DNA of 64,000 nucleotides from Streptomyces sp. 1331.2 (GTDB taxonomy: Bacteria > Actinomycetota > Actinomycetes > Streptomycetales > Streptomycetaceae): contig NZ_OBMJ01000001.1 in NCBI RefSeq assembly GCF_900199205.1, positions 7,247,001-7,311,000 on the forward strand, written 5' to 3'. The translations under genes and the position numbers were made by a program. Below the pieces are notes generated by a model. It made no database searches. It saw only the letters and a list, made by a program, of their open reading frames with translations, and was not told where the DNA came from. The number at the start of each line of letters is the position of its first letter. The first letter of the stretch is position 1. Of this stretch, positions 8,169 to 16,109 are shown piece after piece.

Positions 8169-9530
8169 ATGTCCAAGCCCCGCCACCGCCATCCCTTCGT
8201 CCGCGCCGTCCTCACGGGCGCGCTCGGCGCGGCCACCGCGCTCGCCGGCCTGGTCGGTGCGCCGGCCGCGCACGCCGCCGCCGGGGGAGGGGCCTTCTCC
8301 GTGCTGACGTACAACGTCGCCGGCCTGCCGCAGGTGGTGAACAGCTCCTCGACCGAGCGGCAGAGCAGCACCACCGCCATCGGCAGCCGGCTCGCCCCGT
8401 ACGACGTTGTGCACGTCCAGGAGGACTTCAACTACCACGCCGCGCTGTACGCCGCCGACTCCCACCCGAACCGCACGGCGACCAGCGGCGGGGCGGGCAT
8501 CGGCAGCGGCCTCAACACCCTGTCCGCCCTCGCCTACGACACCGACGACTTCGAGCGGGTCAAGTGGAACGACTGTCAGCTGGACTCCGGTGACTGCCTC
8601 ACGCCCAAGGGGTTCACCTTCATGCGGACCCGGCTGGCCGAGGGCGTCTACGTGGACTTCTACAACCTCCACGCGAACGCGGGCACCGAGCCCGGCGACG
8701 AGGCCGCCCGCGCCGCCAACCTGGCGCAGCTCACCGGCTACGTCAGGACCCACTCGGCCGGGAACGCCGTCGTCGTGATGGGGGACACCAACACGCGCTA
8801 CACCCGCGCCGACGACACCATCGCCGCCTTCGCCGCCGACAACCGGCTGACCGACGCGTGGGTGCAGCTGAAGCGCGGCGGCGTGGCGCCGACCCGCGGC
8901 GCCGACCCGCTGCTGTGCGACCAGAACGCGCCCACCGACACCTGCGAGATCGTCGACAAGGTCCTGTACCGCAGCAGCCCGCTCGTCTCGCTGACCGCGA
9001 CCTCGTACGCCAACAAGCACGCCGACTTCCTGGACGGCGCCGGAAAGATGCTCTCCGACCACGACCCGGTCGCCGTCGGCTTCAGCTGGAGCCGGAACCA
9101 GGCGTACCTGGCGAGCGATCAGTTCGGCGGCCCGCACGGCGACTTCTACGACGACATCGACCGCATCCCGGCCGGTGCCCGGGCCGCCACGGTCAGCCTG
9201 CGGGCCGGCAGCCGGGTCGACCAGGTCGGCCTGACCCTCGCCGACGGCACCACCCTCACCCACGGCGGCTCCGGCGGCACCGCCTCCTCGCTCACCCTGG
9301 GCAGCGGCGAGTACGTGAGCGCGGCCACCCTCTGCCAGGGCTCCTACAACGGGCACACCCGGATCTTCTACGCCTCGTTCAGCACCAACCTGGGCCGGTC
9401 CCTGGCCGGCGGCACCACCACCTCCGACTGCGTGACCCGCACCGCGCCCGACGGCTGGCAGTTCGCCGGGTTCCACGGACGCGCCGGCGACGAGGTCGAC
9501 AAGCTCGGCTTCCTGTTCACCCGTCGCTGA
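8169..9530 (+). CDS. Secreted endonuclease/exonuclease/phosphatase-family enzyme with jacalin-like lectin domain
   Basis: 453 residues. It has a Sec signal peptide (RHRHPF n-region, Ala-rich core, cleavage near AHAAAG at ~38). Residues ~40-300 have the DNase I/sphingomyelinase fold: LTYNVAGLP, HVQEDFNY (metal-binding Glu), YNLHANAG, GDTNTRY and the catalytic SDHDPV motif. Residues ~305-453 read as a jacalin-like beta-prism (QFGGPHGDFYDD, SRVDQVGLTLADG, GGSGG, WQFAGFHGRAGDEVDKLGF), a sugar-binding module. Likely roles are extracellular phosphodiesterase activity on lipid or nucleic acid, targeted by the lectin. Some relatives are sphingomyelinases, but substrate cannot be fixed from sequence. 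ATG 8169 follows a purine-rich stretch. Confidence 0.85.
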   Translation: MSKPRHRHPFVRAVLTGALGAATALAGLVGAPAAHAAAGGGAFSVLTYNVAGLPQVVNSSSTERQSSTTAIGSRLAPYDVVHVQEDFNYHAALYAADSHPNRTATSGGAGIGSGLNTLSALAYDTDDFERVKWNDCQLDSGDCLTPKGFTFMRTRLAEGVYVDFYNLHANAGTEPGDEAARAANLAQLTGYVRTHSAGNAVVVMGDTNTRYTRADDTIAAFAADNRLTDAWVQLKRGGVAPTRGADPLLCDQNAPTDTCEIVDKVLYRSSPLVSLTATSYANKHADFLDGAGKMLSDHDPVAVGFSWSRNQAYLASDQFGGPHGDFYDDIDRIPAGARAATVSLRAGSRVDQVGLTLADGTTLTHGGSGGTASSLTLGSGEYVSAATLCQGSYNGHTRIFYASFSTNLGRSLAGGTTTSDCVTRTAPDGWQFAGFHGRAGDEVDKLGFLFTRR

Positions 9531-9541
9531 CCGCCCCTCAC

Positions 9542-9575
9542 GTCCCCGGCCCGGGCCGCCACCCGGGCCGGGGAC
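9542..9575. terminator. Perfect 14-bp hairpin after the lectin-phosphatase gene
   Basis: GTCCCCGGCCCGGG (9542-9555) pairs perfectly with CCCGGGCCGGGGAC (9562-9575) around a 6-nt loop, 11 bp after the stop codon and before the next gene at 9638. It is a strong intrinsic terminator without a U-tract. Confidence 0.8.
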
Positions 9576-9637
9576 CTGCGTTCTCCCTCCCGCACACCGC
9601 TCCGCCCGCCCGGCACACCACAGCAGGAAGACCAGCA

Positions 9638-11566
9638 ATGTACGAGCAGCCCACCCTGAACCGCCGCCGCTTCCTGCGCAGTTCCGCAGCCACCTCGGTC
9701 GGCCTCCTCACCGCGCCCACCGCCCTGAGCCTGCTGGCCGCCCCGCAGCGGGCCGCCGCGGCACCCGCCGGCCCCGTCCCGGGTGCGGCCTTCGTGGACT
9801 CCTACGCCACCAACACGATGGCCGACCTCACCCCGGAGGGGAACGCCGCGGTGCGCATCCTCACCGGGATGAACCGGATCTGGCACACCGGCACGTCCTG
9901 GAACGACGGTTCGCCGCTGATGGCCGACGTGCTGCGCGCCAACGTGCGCTACTGCGTGGAGATCACCACCGAGCGCACGGCGGACCAGGCCAAGGAGGCG
10001 TTCATCTACGACCGCCAGCACCAGGGCTACGCCGTCATCGCCGGCCTGGGCCCGCTCGCCGACCTGTACCGCACCGGTGCCCGGGCCGTCACCTCGATCA
10101 CCACGGCGCCCGACTCCACCCCGCCCGCGAAGATCGACGACGCCGTCCCGGCCGGCGCGCCCGCCGGGTCCGCGATCGGCCCCGGGGCCGTCGACTCGGA
10201 GCTGGGGCAGGTGGTCACCCTGGTCAACACGCTGCGCGGACCGTACGCCTCCGGCAACCCGGCCAAGTACGCCTATCGCTACCCGCGCCCGTGGCGGATG
10301 AACGAGGACAGCGCGGTGGTCGACACCGGTGCCACCGACGCCCTCGGCTACCCGGTCTACGCCTCGGACGTCGTGGTCGCCCCGCAGCTGCTGCGCCAGC
10401 GCAGCAACTCCCCGGCGGACGACGGCGGCTTCGTGAGCGGTCACACCAACGCCTTCCACCTGTCCGCGCTGGCCCTGGCCTACGCGGTGCCCGAGCGCTT
10501 CCAGGAGCTGATCGCCCGGGCGTTCGAGCTCAGCCACACCCGGATCATGTCCGGGATGCACTCCCCGCTCGACGTCATCGGCGGCCGCACGCTCGCCACC
10601 GCGCTCGCCGCCGCCACCCTCGCCGACCCGCGCAACGCCACCCTCAAGGCCGCCGCCCGCAGCCAGGCCGCCGCGTACTTCCGGTCGAAGACCGGCAGCA
10701 CCGCCGACACCCTGTACGCCTACGCCCACCGGGCCACCTCGGCCGAGGACCCGTACGCCGACCGCGAGGCCAACGCCGAGCAGGTCACGCCGAAGCTGAC
10801 GTACGTCCTGCGCCGCAGCGGCCGGGACGTCCCGATGACCGTCCCCAAGGGCGCCGAGGTCCTGCTGGAGACCCGCCTGCCCTACCTGGACGCCGCCCAG
10901 CGCCGCGAGGTGCTGCGCACCACGGCCCTGCCCTCCGGCTACGTCCTGCTGGACGGCCCGGAGATGTGGGGCCGGCTCAACCTGTTCGCGGCGGCCGACG
11001 GCTACGGCGCGTTCGAGCGGGACGTGACGGTGGAGCTGAACGCCGCCGACGGCGGGTTCTGTGCGGCGGACGCGTGGCAGAACGACATCGCCGGCCCCGG
11101 CGGTCTCACCAAGCGCGGCACCGGGACGCTGACCCTGACCGGCACCAACCGCTACACCGGTGCCACCGTGGTGGCGGGCGGAGTCCTGGTGACCGGGTCC
11201 CGCGACGCCCTCGGACGAGGCAGCGTCCAGGTCCGCGGCGGCACGCTGCGGGTGGACGCCGAGCGGGGTGCCGTCCGGGTGCACGGCGACCTCCTCCAGG
11301 CCGCCGGGACGGGCCTGGAGCTGACGCTCCACCACTGCCACTCCCCGGCACTGATTGTCGCGGGCCGGGTGACGCTCGGCCGGGGCGCCCAGCTCCTCCT
11401 GCAACTGCCGGACACCCTCGACCCGGACGAGGACGTGGTGCTGCCGCTGCTCAACGGGCGTACGCTGCAAGGCGAGTTCGGCAGCATCACCGTCGACGCG
11501 GACGGGTACGAGGTGAGGCCGCTGTACTCCCACGACGGTCTCGCGGTGCGGTTGACCCGCTGCTGA
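9638..11566 (+). CDS. Tat-exported vanadium-haloperoxidase/PAP2-type phosphatase with autotransporter-like strand repeat
   Basis: 642 residues from ATG 9638. The N-terminus has a Tat motif (NRRRFLRSS) and an Ala-rich hydrophobic stretch to ~40. The PAP2 motifs are visible: GGFVSGHTNAFHL (about 265-277) and SHTRIMSGMHSPLDVIGG (about 298-315), which supply the His, Arg and Asp of the phosphatase/haloperoxidase active site. This makes it an extracellular acid phosphatase-like enzyme. The C-terminal third contains GGLTKRGTGTLTLTG followed by TGATVVAGGVL, the autotransporter-associated (PATR) beta-strand repeat, which is normally seen in Gram-negative passenger domains. An odd domain pairing; the role of the repeat here may be surface display or stability. 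Confidence 0.8.
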   Translation: MYEQPTLNRRRFLRSSAATSVGLLTAPTALSLLAAPQRAAAAPAGPVPGAAFVDSYATNTMADLTPEGNAAVRILTGMNRIWHTGTSWNDGSPLMADVLRANVRYCVEITTERTADQAKEAFIYDRQHQGYAVIAGLGPLADLYRTGARAVTSITTAPDSTPPAKIDDAVPAGAPAGSAIGPGAVDSELGQVVTLVNTLRGPYASGNPAKYAYRYPRPWRMNEDSAVVDTGATDALGYPVYASDVVVAPQLLRQRSNSPADDGGFVSGHTNAFHLSALALAYAVPERFQELIARAFELSHTRIMSGMHSPLDVIGGRTLATALAAATLADPRNATLKAAARSQAAAYFRSKTGSTADTLYAYAHRATSAEDPYADREANAEQVTPKLTYVLRRSGRDVPMTVPKGAEVLLETRLPYLDAAQRREVLRTTALPSGYVLLDGPEMWGRLNLFAAADGYGAFERDVTVELNAADGGFCAADAWQNDIAGPGGLTKRGTGTLTLTGTNRYTGATVVAGGVLVTGSRDALGRGSVQVRGGTLRVDAERGAVRVHGDLLQAAGTGLELTLHHCHSPALIVAGRVTLGRGAQLLLQLPDTLDPDEDVVLPLLNGRTLQGEFGSITVDADGYEVRPLYSHDGLAVRLTRC

Positions 11567-11646
11567 GCACTCCTGTGCGCTGCTGAGCACGCCCCGTGCG
11601 CTGCCGAACGGACCGCGTGCTCCCGAGACCGAGGAGGCACAACCCA

Positions 11647-12897
11647 ATGACCGTCGCCGCGACCAACTGGGCCGGGAACATCACGTTCAGGGCCGAGCGG
11701 TTCCACGAGCCGCGCTCCGTGGCCGAGTTGCGGCGGATCGTCGCGGGCGCCCGGTCCGTGCGGGTCCTCGGGACGGGGCACTCGTTCAACGCGATCGCCG
11801 ACACCACGGGCGACCTGGTGTCCGTCGCCGGCCTGCCCCGGGTGGTCGAGCCGGACGAGCGGGCCGGCACGGTCACGGTCAGCGCCGGGATGCGGTTCGG
11901 CGAAGTCGCCGGGGTGCTGGACCGGGTGGGGCTCGCGCTGCACAACCTCGGGTCGCTGCCGCACATCTCGGTGGCGGGCGCGTGTGCCACCGGCACGCAC
12001 GGCTCGGGGAGCGCCAACGGCTGCCTCGCCACGGCGGTGCGCGCCGTCGAGCTGGTCACGGCGGACGGCGCCCTGGTGACGATCGAGCGGGGCGCCGCGG
12101 AGTTCCCCGGGTCGGTCGTGGCCCTGGGCGCCCTCGGCGTGGTCACCCGGCTGACCCTGGACGTGGTGCCGGCGTTCGAGGTCCGGCAGTGGGTCTACGA
12201 GGGCCTGCCGACGGCCGTGCTGCGCGAACGGTTCGACGAGATCATGGCGGCGGCGTACAGCGTCAGCCTCTTCACGGGCTGGCGGACGGACCGGATCGAC
12301 CAGGTCTGGCTCAAGCAGCGGGGAGGCCCCGACGCCCCCGGGGCCTGGCTCGGCGCGGTGCTCGCCGACGGCCCGCGCCATCCCGTGCCGGGGTGTCCGC
12401 CCGAACCCTGCACGGGACAGCTGGGCGTTCCGGGCCGGTGGCACACCCGGCTCCCGCACTTCCGGCCGGACTTCACGCCGAGCAGCGGCGACGAACTGCA
12501 GTCCGAGTACTTCGTCGCCCGCACCGACGCCGTCGCCGCGTTCGACGCGCTGGACGCCGTCCGGGAGCGGATCGCGCCGGCCCTGCAGATCGGTGAGATC
12601 CGCACGGTGGCGGCCGACGCGCTCTGGCTCAGCCCCGCCTACCAACGCGACTGCGTCGCCTTCCACTTCACCTGGCACCCCGATCCGGTGGCCGTGGCGG
12701 ACGCGGTCGAGGCGGTCGAGCAGGCGCTGTCCGCCTTCGCCGCCCGCCCGCACTGGGGCAAGGTCTTCCGCACGGCGCCCGAGGCGATCCGGGAGTCCTA
12801 CCCGCGGTGGGAGGACTTCCGGAGGCTGCTGGAAGAGTTCGATCCGGCGGGCAGGTTCCGCAACGGCTTCCTCGCCCGTCACTTCCCCGCCGGATAG
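11647..12897 (+). CDS. aldO: Alditol oxidase (FAD-dependent, AldO-like)
   Basis: 416 residues, close to the ~418 of characterised Streptomyces AldO. The FAD_binding_4 domain starts with a GTGHSFNAIADT motif whose His (about residue 45) is the site of covalent FAD attachment in AldO/xylitol oxidase. A second FAD motif (ACATGTHGSG) follows. The C-terminal ALO domain carries HFTWHPD and a terminal HWGKVF motif, which is typical for D-arabinono-lactone/alditol oxidases. It oxidises sugar alcohols such as xylitol or sorbitol at C1 with O2, giving an aldose and H2O2. GAGGAGG lies a few bases upstream of ATG 11647. It has no signal peptide. Confidence 0.88.
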   Translation: MTVAATNWAGNITFRAERFHEPRSVAELRRIVAGARSVRVLGTGHSFNAIADTTGDLVSVAGLPRVVEPDERAGTVTVSAGMRFGEVAGVLDRVGLALHNLGSLPHISVAGACATGTHGSGSANGCLATAVRAVELVTADGALVTIERGAAEFPGSVVALGALGVVTRLTLDVVPAFEVRQWVYEGLPTAVLRERFDEIMAAAYSVSLFTGWRTDRIDQVWLKQRGGPDAPGAWLGAVLADGPRHPVPGCPPEPCTGQLGVPGRWHTRLPHFRPDFTPSSGDELQSEYFVARTDAVAAFDALDAVRERIAPALQIGEIRTVAADALWLSPAYQRDCVAFHFTWHPDPVAVADAVEAVEQALSAFAARPHWGKVFRTAPEAIRESYPRWEDFRRLLEEFDPAGRFRNGFLARHFPAG

Positions 12898-13094
12898 TGC
12901 GCCAGGCGCGCAACCGGTCGGTCCTGAGCCGCCGTGAGGGCCCGTTGTGATGTTTTCAATTCTTCGCGCAGGTACGGATCGGAGCCGGCGCAGCGAGAAG
13001 TGACGCGCAATCAGTTGCGAGGAGTCCTCAACTGCCGCAGGAGTGCGGTTTTCCCGGCAGCCGAGCGTCGGAGCCGTGCGCCCGTCGCCCCACC

Positions 13095-13514
13095 TCAGGA
13101 GCGTTCCGAGGTCTCGAACTCCCGTGGCACGGAAGGCTCCTGGCTTCGGCAGCCGTGCGTCCGCCGGTCGTAGTCCGCTTGATGCGCCCGGATCTCCTCC
13201 GTGTTGGCGAGGGCCCAGGCGTACAGCCGGCCGAACGGCTCGCACAGGGACTCGCCGAGTGGCGTGAGGGAGTACTCGACCCCGACGGGCGAGGTGGGCA
13301 GCACCCGGCGCATGATCATCCCATTGCGCTCCAGACGGCGCAGGGTCTGGGTCAGGACCCGCTGGGTCACGCCGTCGATGCGGCGCTTGATCTCGTTGAA
13401 CCGCCGGGGCTCGTCGAGCACCGCCATGACCGTCATCGACCACTTGTCGGTGATCTGGTCGAGGATCGGGCGGGCGGCGCCATCGGAGCAACAGACGGGG
13501 TTTTCGGTGGTCAT
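13095..13514 (-). CDS. HxlR-family transcriptional regulator
   Basis: 139 residues from ATG 13514. The HxlR winged helix is clear: ARPILDQITDKWSMTVMAVL, then a FNEIKRRIDGVTQRVLTQTLRRLERNGM core (in two parts) and a VEYSLTPLGESL wing. Two Cys (PVCCSDG) precede the HTH, where many HxlR proteins carry a redox-sensing Cys. The gene points away from the RiPP genes and is convergent with aldO. Its upstream region holds an unusual 9-bp ladder. Whether it controls the neighbouring radical SAM gene, aldO or itself is unknown. Confidence 0.85.
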   Translation of the reverse strand: MTTENPVCCSDGAARPILDQITDKWSMTVMAVLDEPRRFNEIKRRIDGVTQRVLTQTLRRLERNGMIMRRVLPTSPVGVEYSLTPLGESLCEPFGRLYAWALANTEEIRAHQADYDRRTHGCRSQEPSVPREFETSERS

Positions 13515-13578
13515 GGTCCCCCAACATCCACGGGACACGGCTGCAGCCTTGGGAGGATGCGAGTGTCCCAGGCTGTGC

Positions 13579-13641
13579 GTGATGTACGTGATGCGCATGA
13601 TGCACGTGATGTACGCAAGATATGCGATGCGTGTGATGTGC
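13579..13641. repeat. Degenerate 9-bp direct-repeat ladder upstream of the HxlR gene
   Basis: Seven consecutive 9-bp units: GTGATGTAC, GTGATGCGC, ATGATGCAC, GTGATGTAC, GCAAGATAT, GCGATGCGT, GTGATGTGC. Degenerate TGATG units continue to about 13661. The stretch is AT-richer than its surroundings and lies 65-127 bp upstream of the HxlR start and downstream of the radical SAM stop. It may be an operator array or a remnant of repetitive coding DNA. Confidence 0.6.
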
Positions 13642-13726
13642 CCATGATGTTCATGGTGATGAGGGCCTGTCAATTCCCGGCGGGCCCGGACCCGGACATG
13701 ACCGGAACCCGCCGGGTGCCCCGCGG

Positions 13727-15781
13727 TCACGCGACGGTCGGCAGCTGGTTCGGCAGCTGGTCCGGGAGCGCGAACAGCAGGTCGTACAGCGGCCGGCCGG
13801 TACCGTGCCAGATGGACAGCGCATAGACGCTGATCGGGTAGTGGACCCAGCGTGGCGGCGCCCACACCGTGCCGCGCACGGTGTTCCCCTGGTTGCTCGT
13901 GTCGAGGCTCGACGGCACGTCGCCGGCCGCGACGAGCAGGTCCCAGCCCCGCCGCGGGACGGCGAACTCCGCCTCGACCAGGTCACCACGCAGACTCGCG
14001 CGCAGGATCGTCGTCGCCGCGAGGTCGAGGGTCAGCGCACTGTCGACCAGGACGCGGTCGACCTCGAACCCGGAGCCGGCCAGCCGGCTGCACAGGTGGT
14101 CGACGGCTGCGTGGAGCAGATCGGCGGTGGCGCGTTCGGTGCGCACGGCCCGGCACAGCAGCGCCTGGTAGTGCACCTCCTCGGGCACCACGGCCTGGTT
14201 GCCGATGACGGTCTTCAGCAGCGCCATGTCCAGGGCGGACGGGTCCCGGTAGACGACGGCGACGTCGCGGGCGACGGCCCGCAGGAACGGGTCGGTGCAG
14301 TCGTCCAGCAGGAACGACCACAGGTGCCGGCACAGTTCGACCATGCGGACGCCCGTGGTCGCGTGGAGGACGCGCAGTGCGCAGCGCAGCAGGATCTTCT
14401 GGAAGAGCGTCATGGACACCCGGAACTCCATGCCGCGCACCCACTCCTCGGCCGTCATGGCGGAGTGCCCGACGACGACGTCGGCGACGAGTTCGGGGTT
14501 GGTGATGTCGGCGGGCATCCAGCGCGTCCGCAGTGCGTGCTCGTCCTGGAAGGCCTCGCGCGAGTAGTCGGTGTTGTTCAGCAGCAGCAGCGGATAGATC
14601 ACCGGGGATCCGCCTGCGGTCAGCACCTCCTCGATGCCGTCGAGGTACGAGTCGAAGGTCTCTCCGGGCAGGCCCCAGATCAGGTCGGTGTAGGTGGGCA
14701 CGTCGAGTTCGCGGAAGCGGGACAGCAGCCGGCGGTAGTGGTCGGTGCGGATGTTGGCGCGGTTGGCGATCTTCAGGACGTCCGCGTCGAAGGACTGTGC
14801 GGACAGCGTGATCGCGCCGGTCAGCTCGGCGGCGTGGAGCATGCTCGCGATCTCCACGATGCGCTCGTTGCCGTTCTTCGCCCAGTTGGTGCTGACGATC
14901 AGGCGCTTGCCGTGGCGCCGGCTGAGTTCCACGATGTGCTCGGCGATCTGCCGGTCGCGGGCCAGGATGCCGAAGTTGGCGTCCGCGATGAACAGCGTCG
15001 CGTCCATGGGCATCAGCCGGATCAGCCGGTCCAGCTCGGCGAAGATCCGCTCCAGGTCGAACTGGCGGACCTTGGAGTTGGTCGCGCCGCCCCAGTAGCA
15101 GAAGGCGCACCCGTACGGGCAGCCCCGGTTGGTCTCGTAGACGATCATGGACGAACCGGTGATCTCCTCGTCGGAGTACACCGGGGTGAGGATCGGTGAG
15201 ACGACCCGGTCGAGGTCGGTGATGCGCTCCGCGTCCGGCGTGGTCACCACCGAGCCGTCGCGCCAGTAGCTGATGCCGGGAACCGCGGCGAGGTCCCGGT
15301 CGGTCAGGAAGGCGTGCAGCAGGTCGCGAAAGCGCAGTTCGCCCTCGCCGTGCACCAGTACGTCCAGCCAGGGTGCCTCGGCGAACAGCGGCTCCTGCTG
15401 GTAGCTGACGTCGTTGCCGCCGACCACGACGCGGCAGTTCGGCCAGCGCTCCTTGACCTGGCGGGCCAGCTCCAGGGACTGGGCGCGGTTCCAGAAGAAC
15501 ACGGTCAGGGCGACGACGAACGGCTCGTCCCAGGTGTCGAGCAGCTCCTTCGTGGCCTGCTCCCCGCCGCTCTGCTCGCGCACGTTGATCTCGAAGTCGC
15601 AGGCCGCGTCGAGGACGGGGTCGGCGACCGCGGTCGCCTTGAGGTAGCCGAGCGTGATGCTGTACCGGACCCCCTGCATCGCGGTGAACTCGACGAGCTG
15701 GACAGCCCTGCGCCCGTCGGGCACCGGTGCCGGCTGCTCGCCGACGTGGGCGGCGTCGTTCGTGTCGATGGTGGAGGTCAT
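13727..15781 (-). CDS. Cobalamin-dependent radical SAM protein (candidate RiPP C-methyltransferase)
   Basis: 684 residues. A B12-binding-type domain occupies about residues 25-165 (GYLKA, VVVGGNDVSY, LVHGEGELRF). The radical SAM TIM barrel follows, with the CX3CX2C cluster motif RGCPYGCAFCYWGG (Cys221, Cys225, Cys228) and AdoMet-binding strands (FIADANFGI, LSAQSFD, IWGLPGETFDSY). The helical C-terminal ~250 residues are not recognised. Class B enzymes of this architecture methylate unactivated carbons in thiopeptides and other RiPPs or antibiotics. It is divergent from the monooxygenase gene across 328 bp, so it is likely part of the same cluster. The substrate (azole carbon, Pro or Thr of the core) is inference. 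Confidence 0.82.
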   Translation of the reverse strand: MTSTIDTNDAAHVGEQPAPVPDGRRAVQLVEFTAMQGVRYSITLGYLKATAVADPVLDAACDFEINVREQSGGEQATKELLDTWDEPFVVALTVFFWNRAQSLELARQVKERWPNCRVVVGGNDVSYQQEPLFAEAPWLDVLVHGEGELRFRDLLHAFLTDRDLAAVPGISYWRDGSVVTTPDAERITDLDRVVSPILTPVYSDEEITGSSMIVYETNRGCPYGCAFCYWGGATNSKVRQFDLERIFAELDRLIRLMPMDATLFIADANFGILARDRQIAEHIVELSRRHGKRLIVSTNWAKNGNERIVEIASMLHAAELTGAITLSAQSFDADVLKIANRANIRTDHYRRLLSRFRELDVPTYTDLIWGLPGETFDSYLDGIEEVLTAGGSPVIYPLLLLNNTDYSREAFQDEHALRTRWMPADITNPELVADVVVGHSAMTAEEWVRGMEFRVSMTLFQKILLRCALRVLHATTGVRMVELCRHLWSFLLDDCTDPFLRAVARDVAVVYRDPSALDMALLKTVIGNQAVVPEEVHYQALLCRAVRTERATADLLHAAVDHLCSRLAGSGFEVDRVLVDSALTLDLAATTILRASLRGDLVEAEFAVPRRGWDLLVAAGDVPSSLDTSNQGNTVRGTVWAPPRWVHYPISVYALSIWHGTGRPLYDLLFALPDQLPNQLPTVA

Positions 15782-15905
15782 GACTACCCGTCCGTTTTCC
15801 TGTGCCGTTCACGTCGGCGTAAGGCCCCGGCTATTCGGGCTGCCGGCGGCTGCCAACATTTCCAGCGCCGGGCAGTGCCGTCAATAACGCACTCCCGGCA
15901 CCGTA

Positions 15906-15923
15906 GGTATCCCCGGGGATACC
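15906..15923. promoter_or_regulatory. 18-bp perfect palindrome, candidate operator
   Basis: GGTATCCCCGGGGATACC is an exact 18-bp palindrome without a loop, so a dimeric protein site is more likely than an RNA hairpin. It lies 125 bp from the radical SAM start and about 50 bp upstream of the -35 box facing the precursor genes. Candidate binders in the window are the HxlR protein and the NarL-type response regulator. Confidence 0.55.
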
Positions 15924-15930
15924 GGTGCCA

Positions 15931-15948
15931 TTTGAGCTTTATTTGAGG
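15931..15948 (+). promoter_or_regulatory. Heptamer direct repeats with 11-bp period (SARP-box-like)
   Basis: TTTGAGC (15931-15937) and TTTGAGG (15942-15948) are separated by 4 bp, giving the one-helical-turn spacing typical of SARP activator sites. No SARP gene is in the window and only two repeats are present, so this is tentative. Confidence 0.3.
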
Positions 15949-15972
15949 CTGGACCGCGAATGCAGGTCGTCA

Positions 15973-16001
15973 TTGACGGCCCTGGGGGCCCGATGTAGCG
16001 T
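15973..16001 (+). promoter_or_regulatory. Candidate sigma-HrdB-type promoter for the monooxygenase/precursor genes
   Basis: TTGACG (15973-15978), a 17-bp spacer and TAGCGT (15996-16001) resemble the streptomycete housekeeping consensus TTGAC-N17-TAGNNT. It is 108 bp upstream of GTG 16110 and oriented toward the RiPP operon. Confidence 0.5.
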
Positions 16002-16109
16002 CAGCGGCGAAACACCCGGTGGCGTGCCGACAGGCCTCGGAGTGCTCGGGTGACGAACCCCCGGGATTCATCTGGTGGAAATCCGGCTGTTATGGGGAGA
16101 GTGGTATCG

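Larger units (their letters stand above)
15782..16109. promoter_or_regulatory. Divergent promoter region of the RiPP cluster
   Basis: This 328-bp gene-free region lies between the radical SAM gene (minus) and the monooxygenase gene (plus). It holds an 18-bp perfect palindrome, a pair of 7-bp direct repeats with 11-bp periodicity, and a -35/-10 pair, listed separately. Confidence 0.6.

Noticed and set aside
13579..13661. CRISPR-like array
   Set aside because: The units are only 9 bp with no spacers and no cas genes are nearby.
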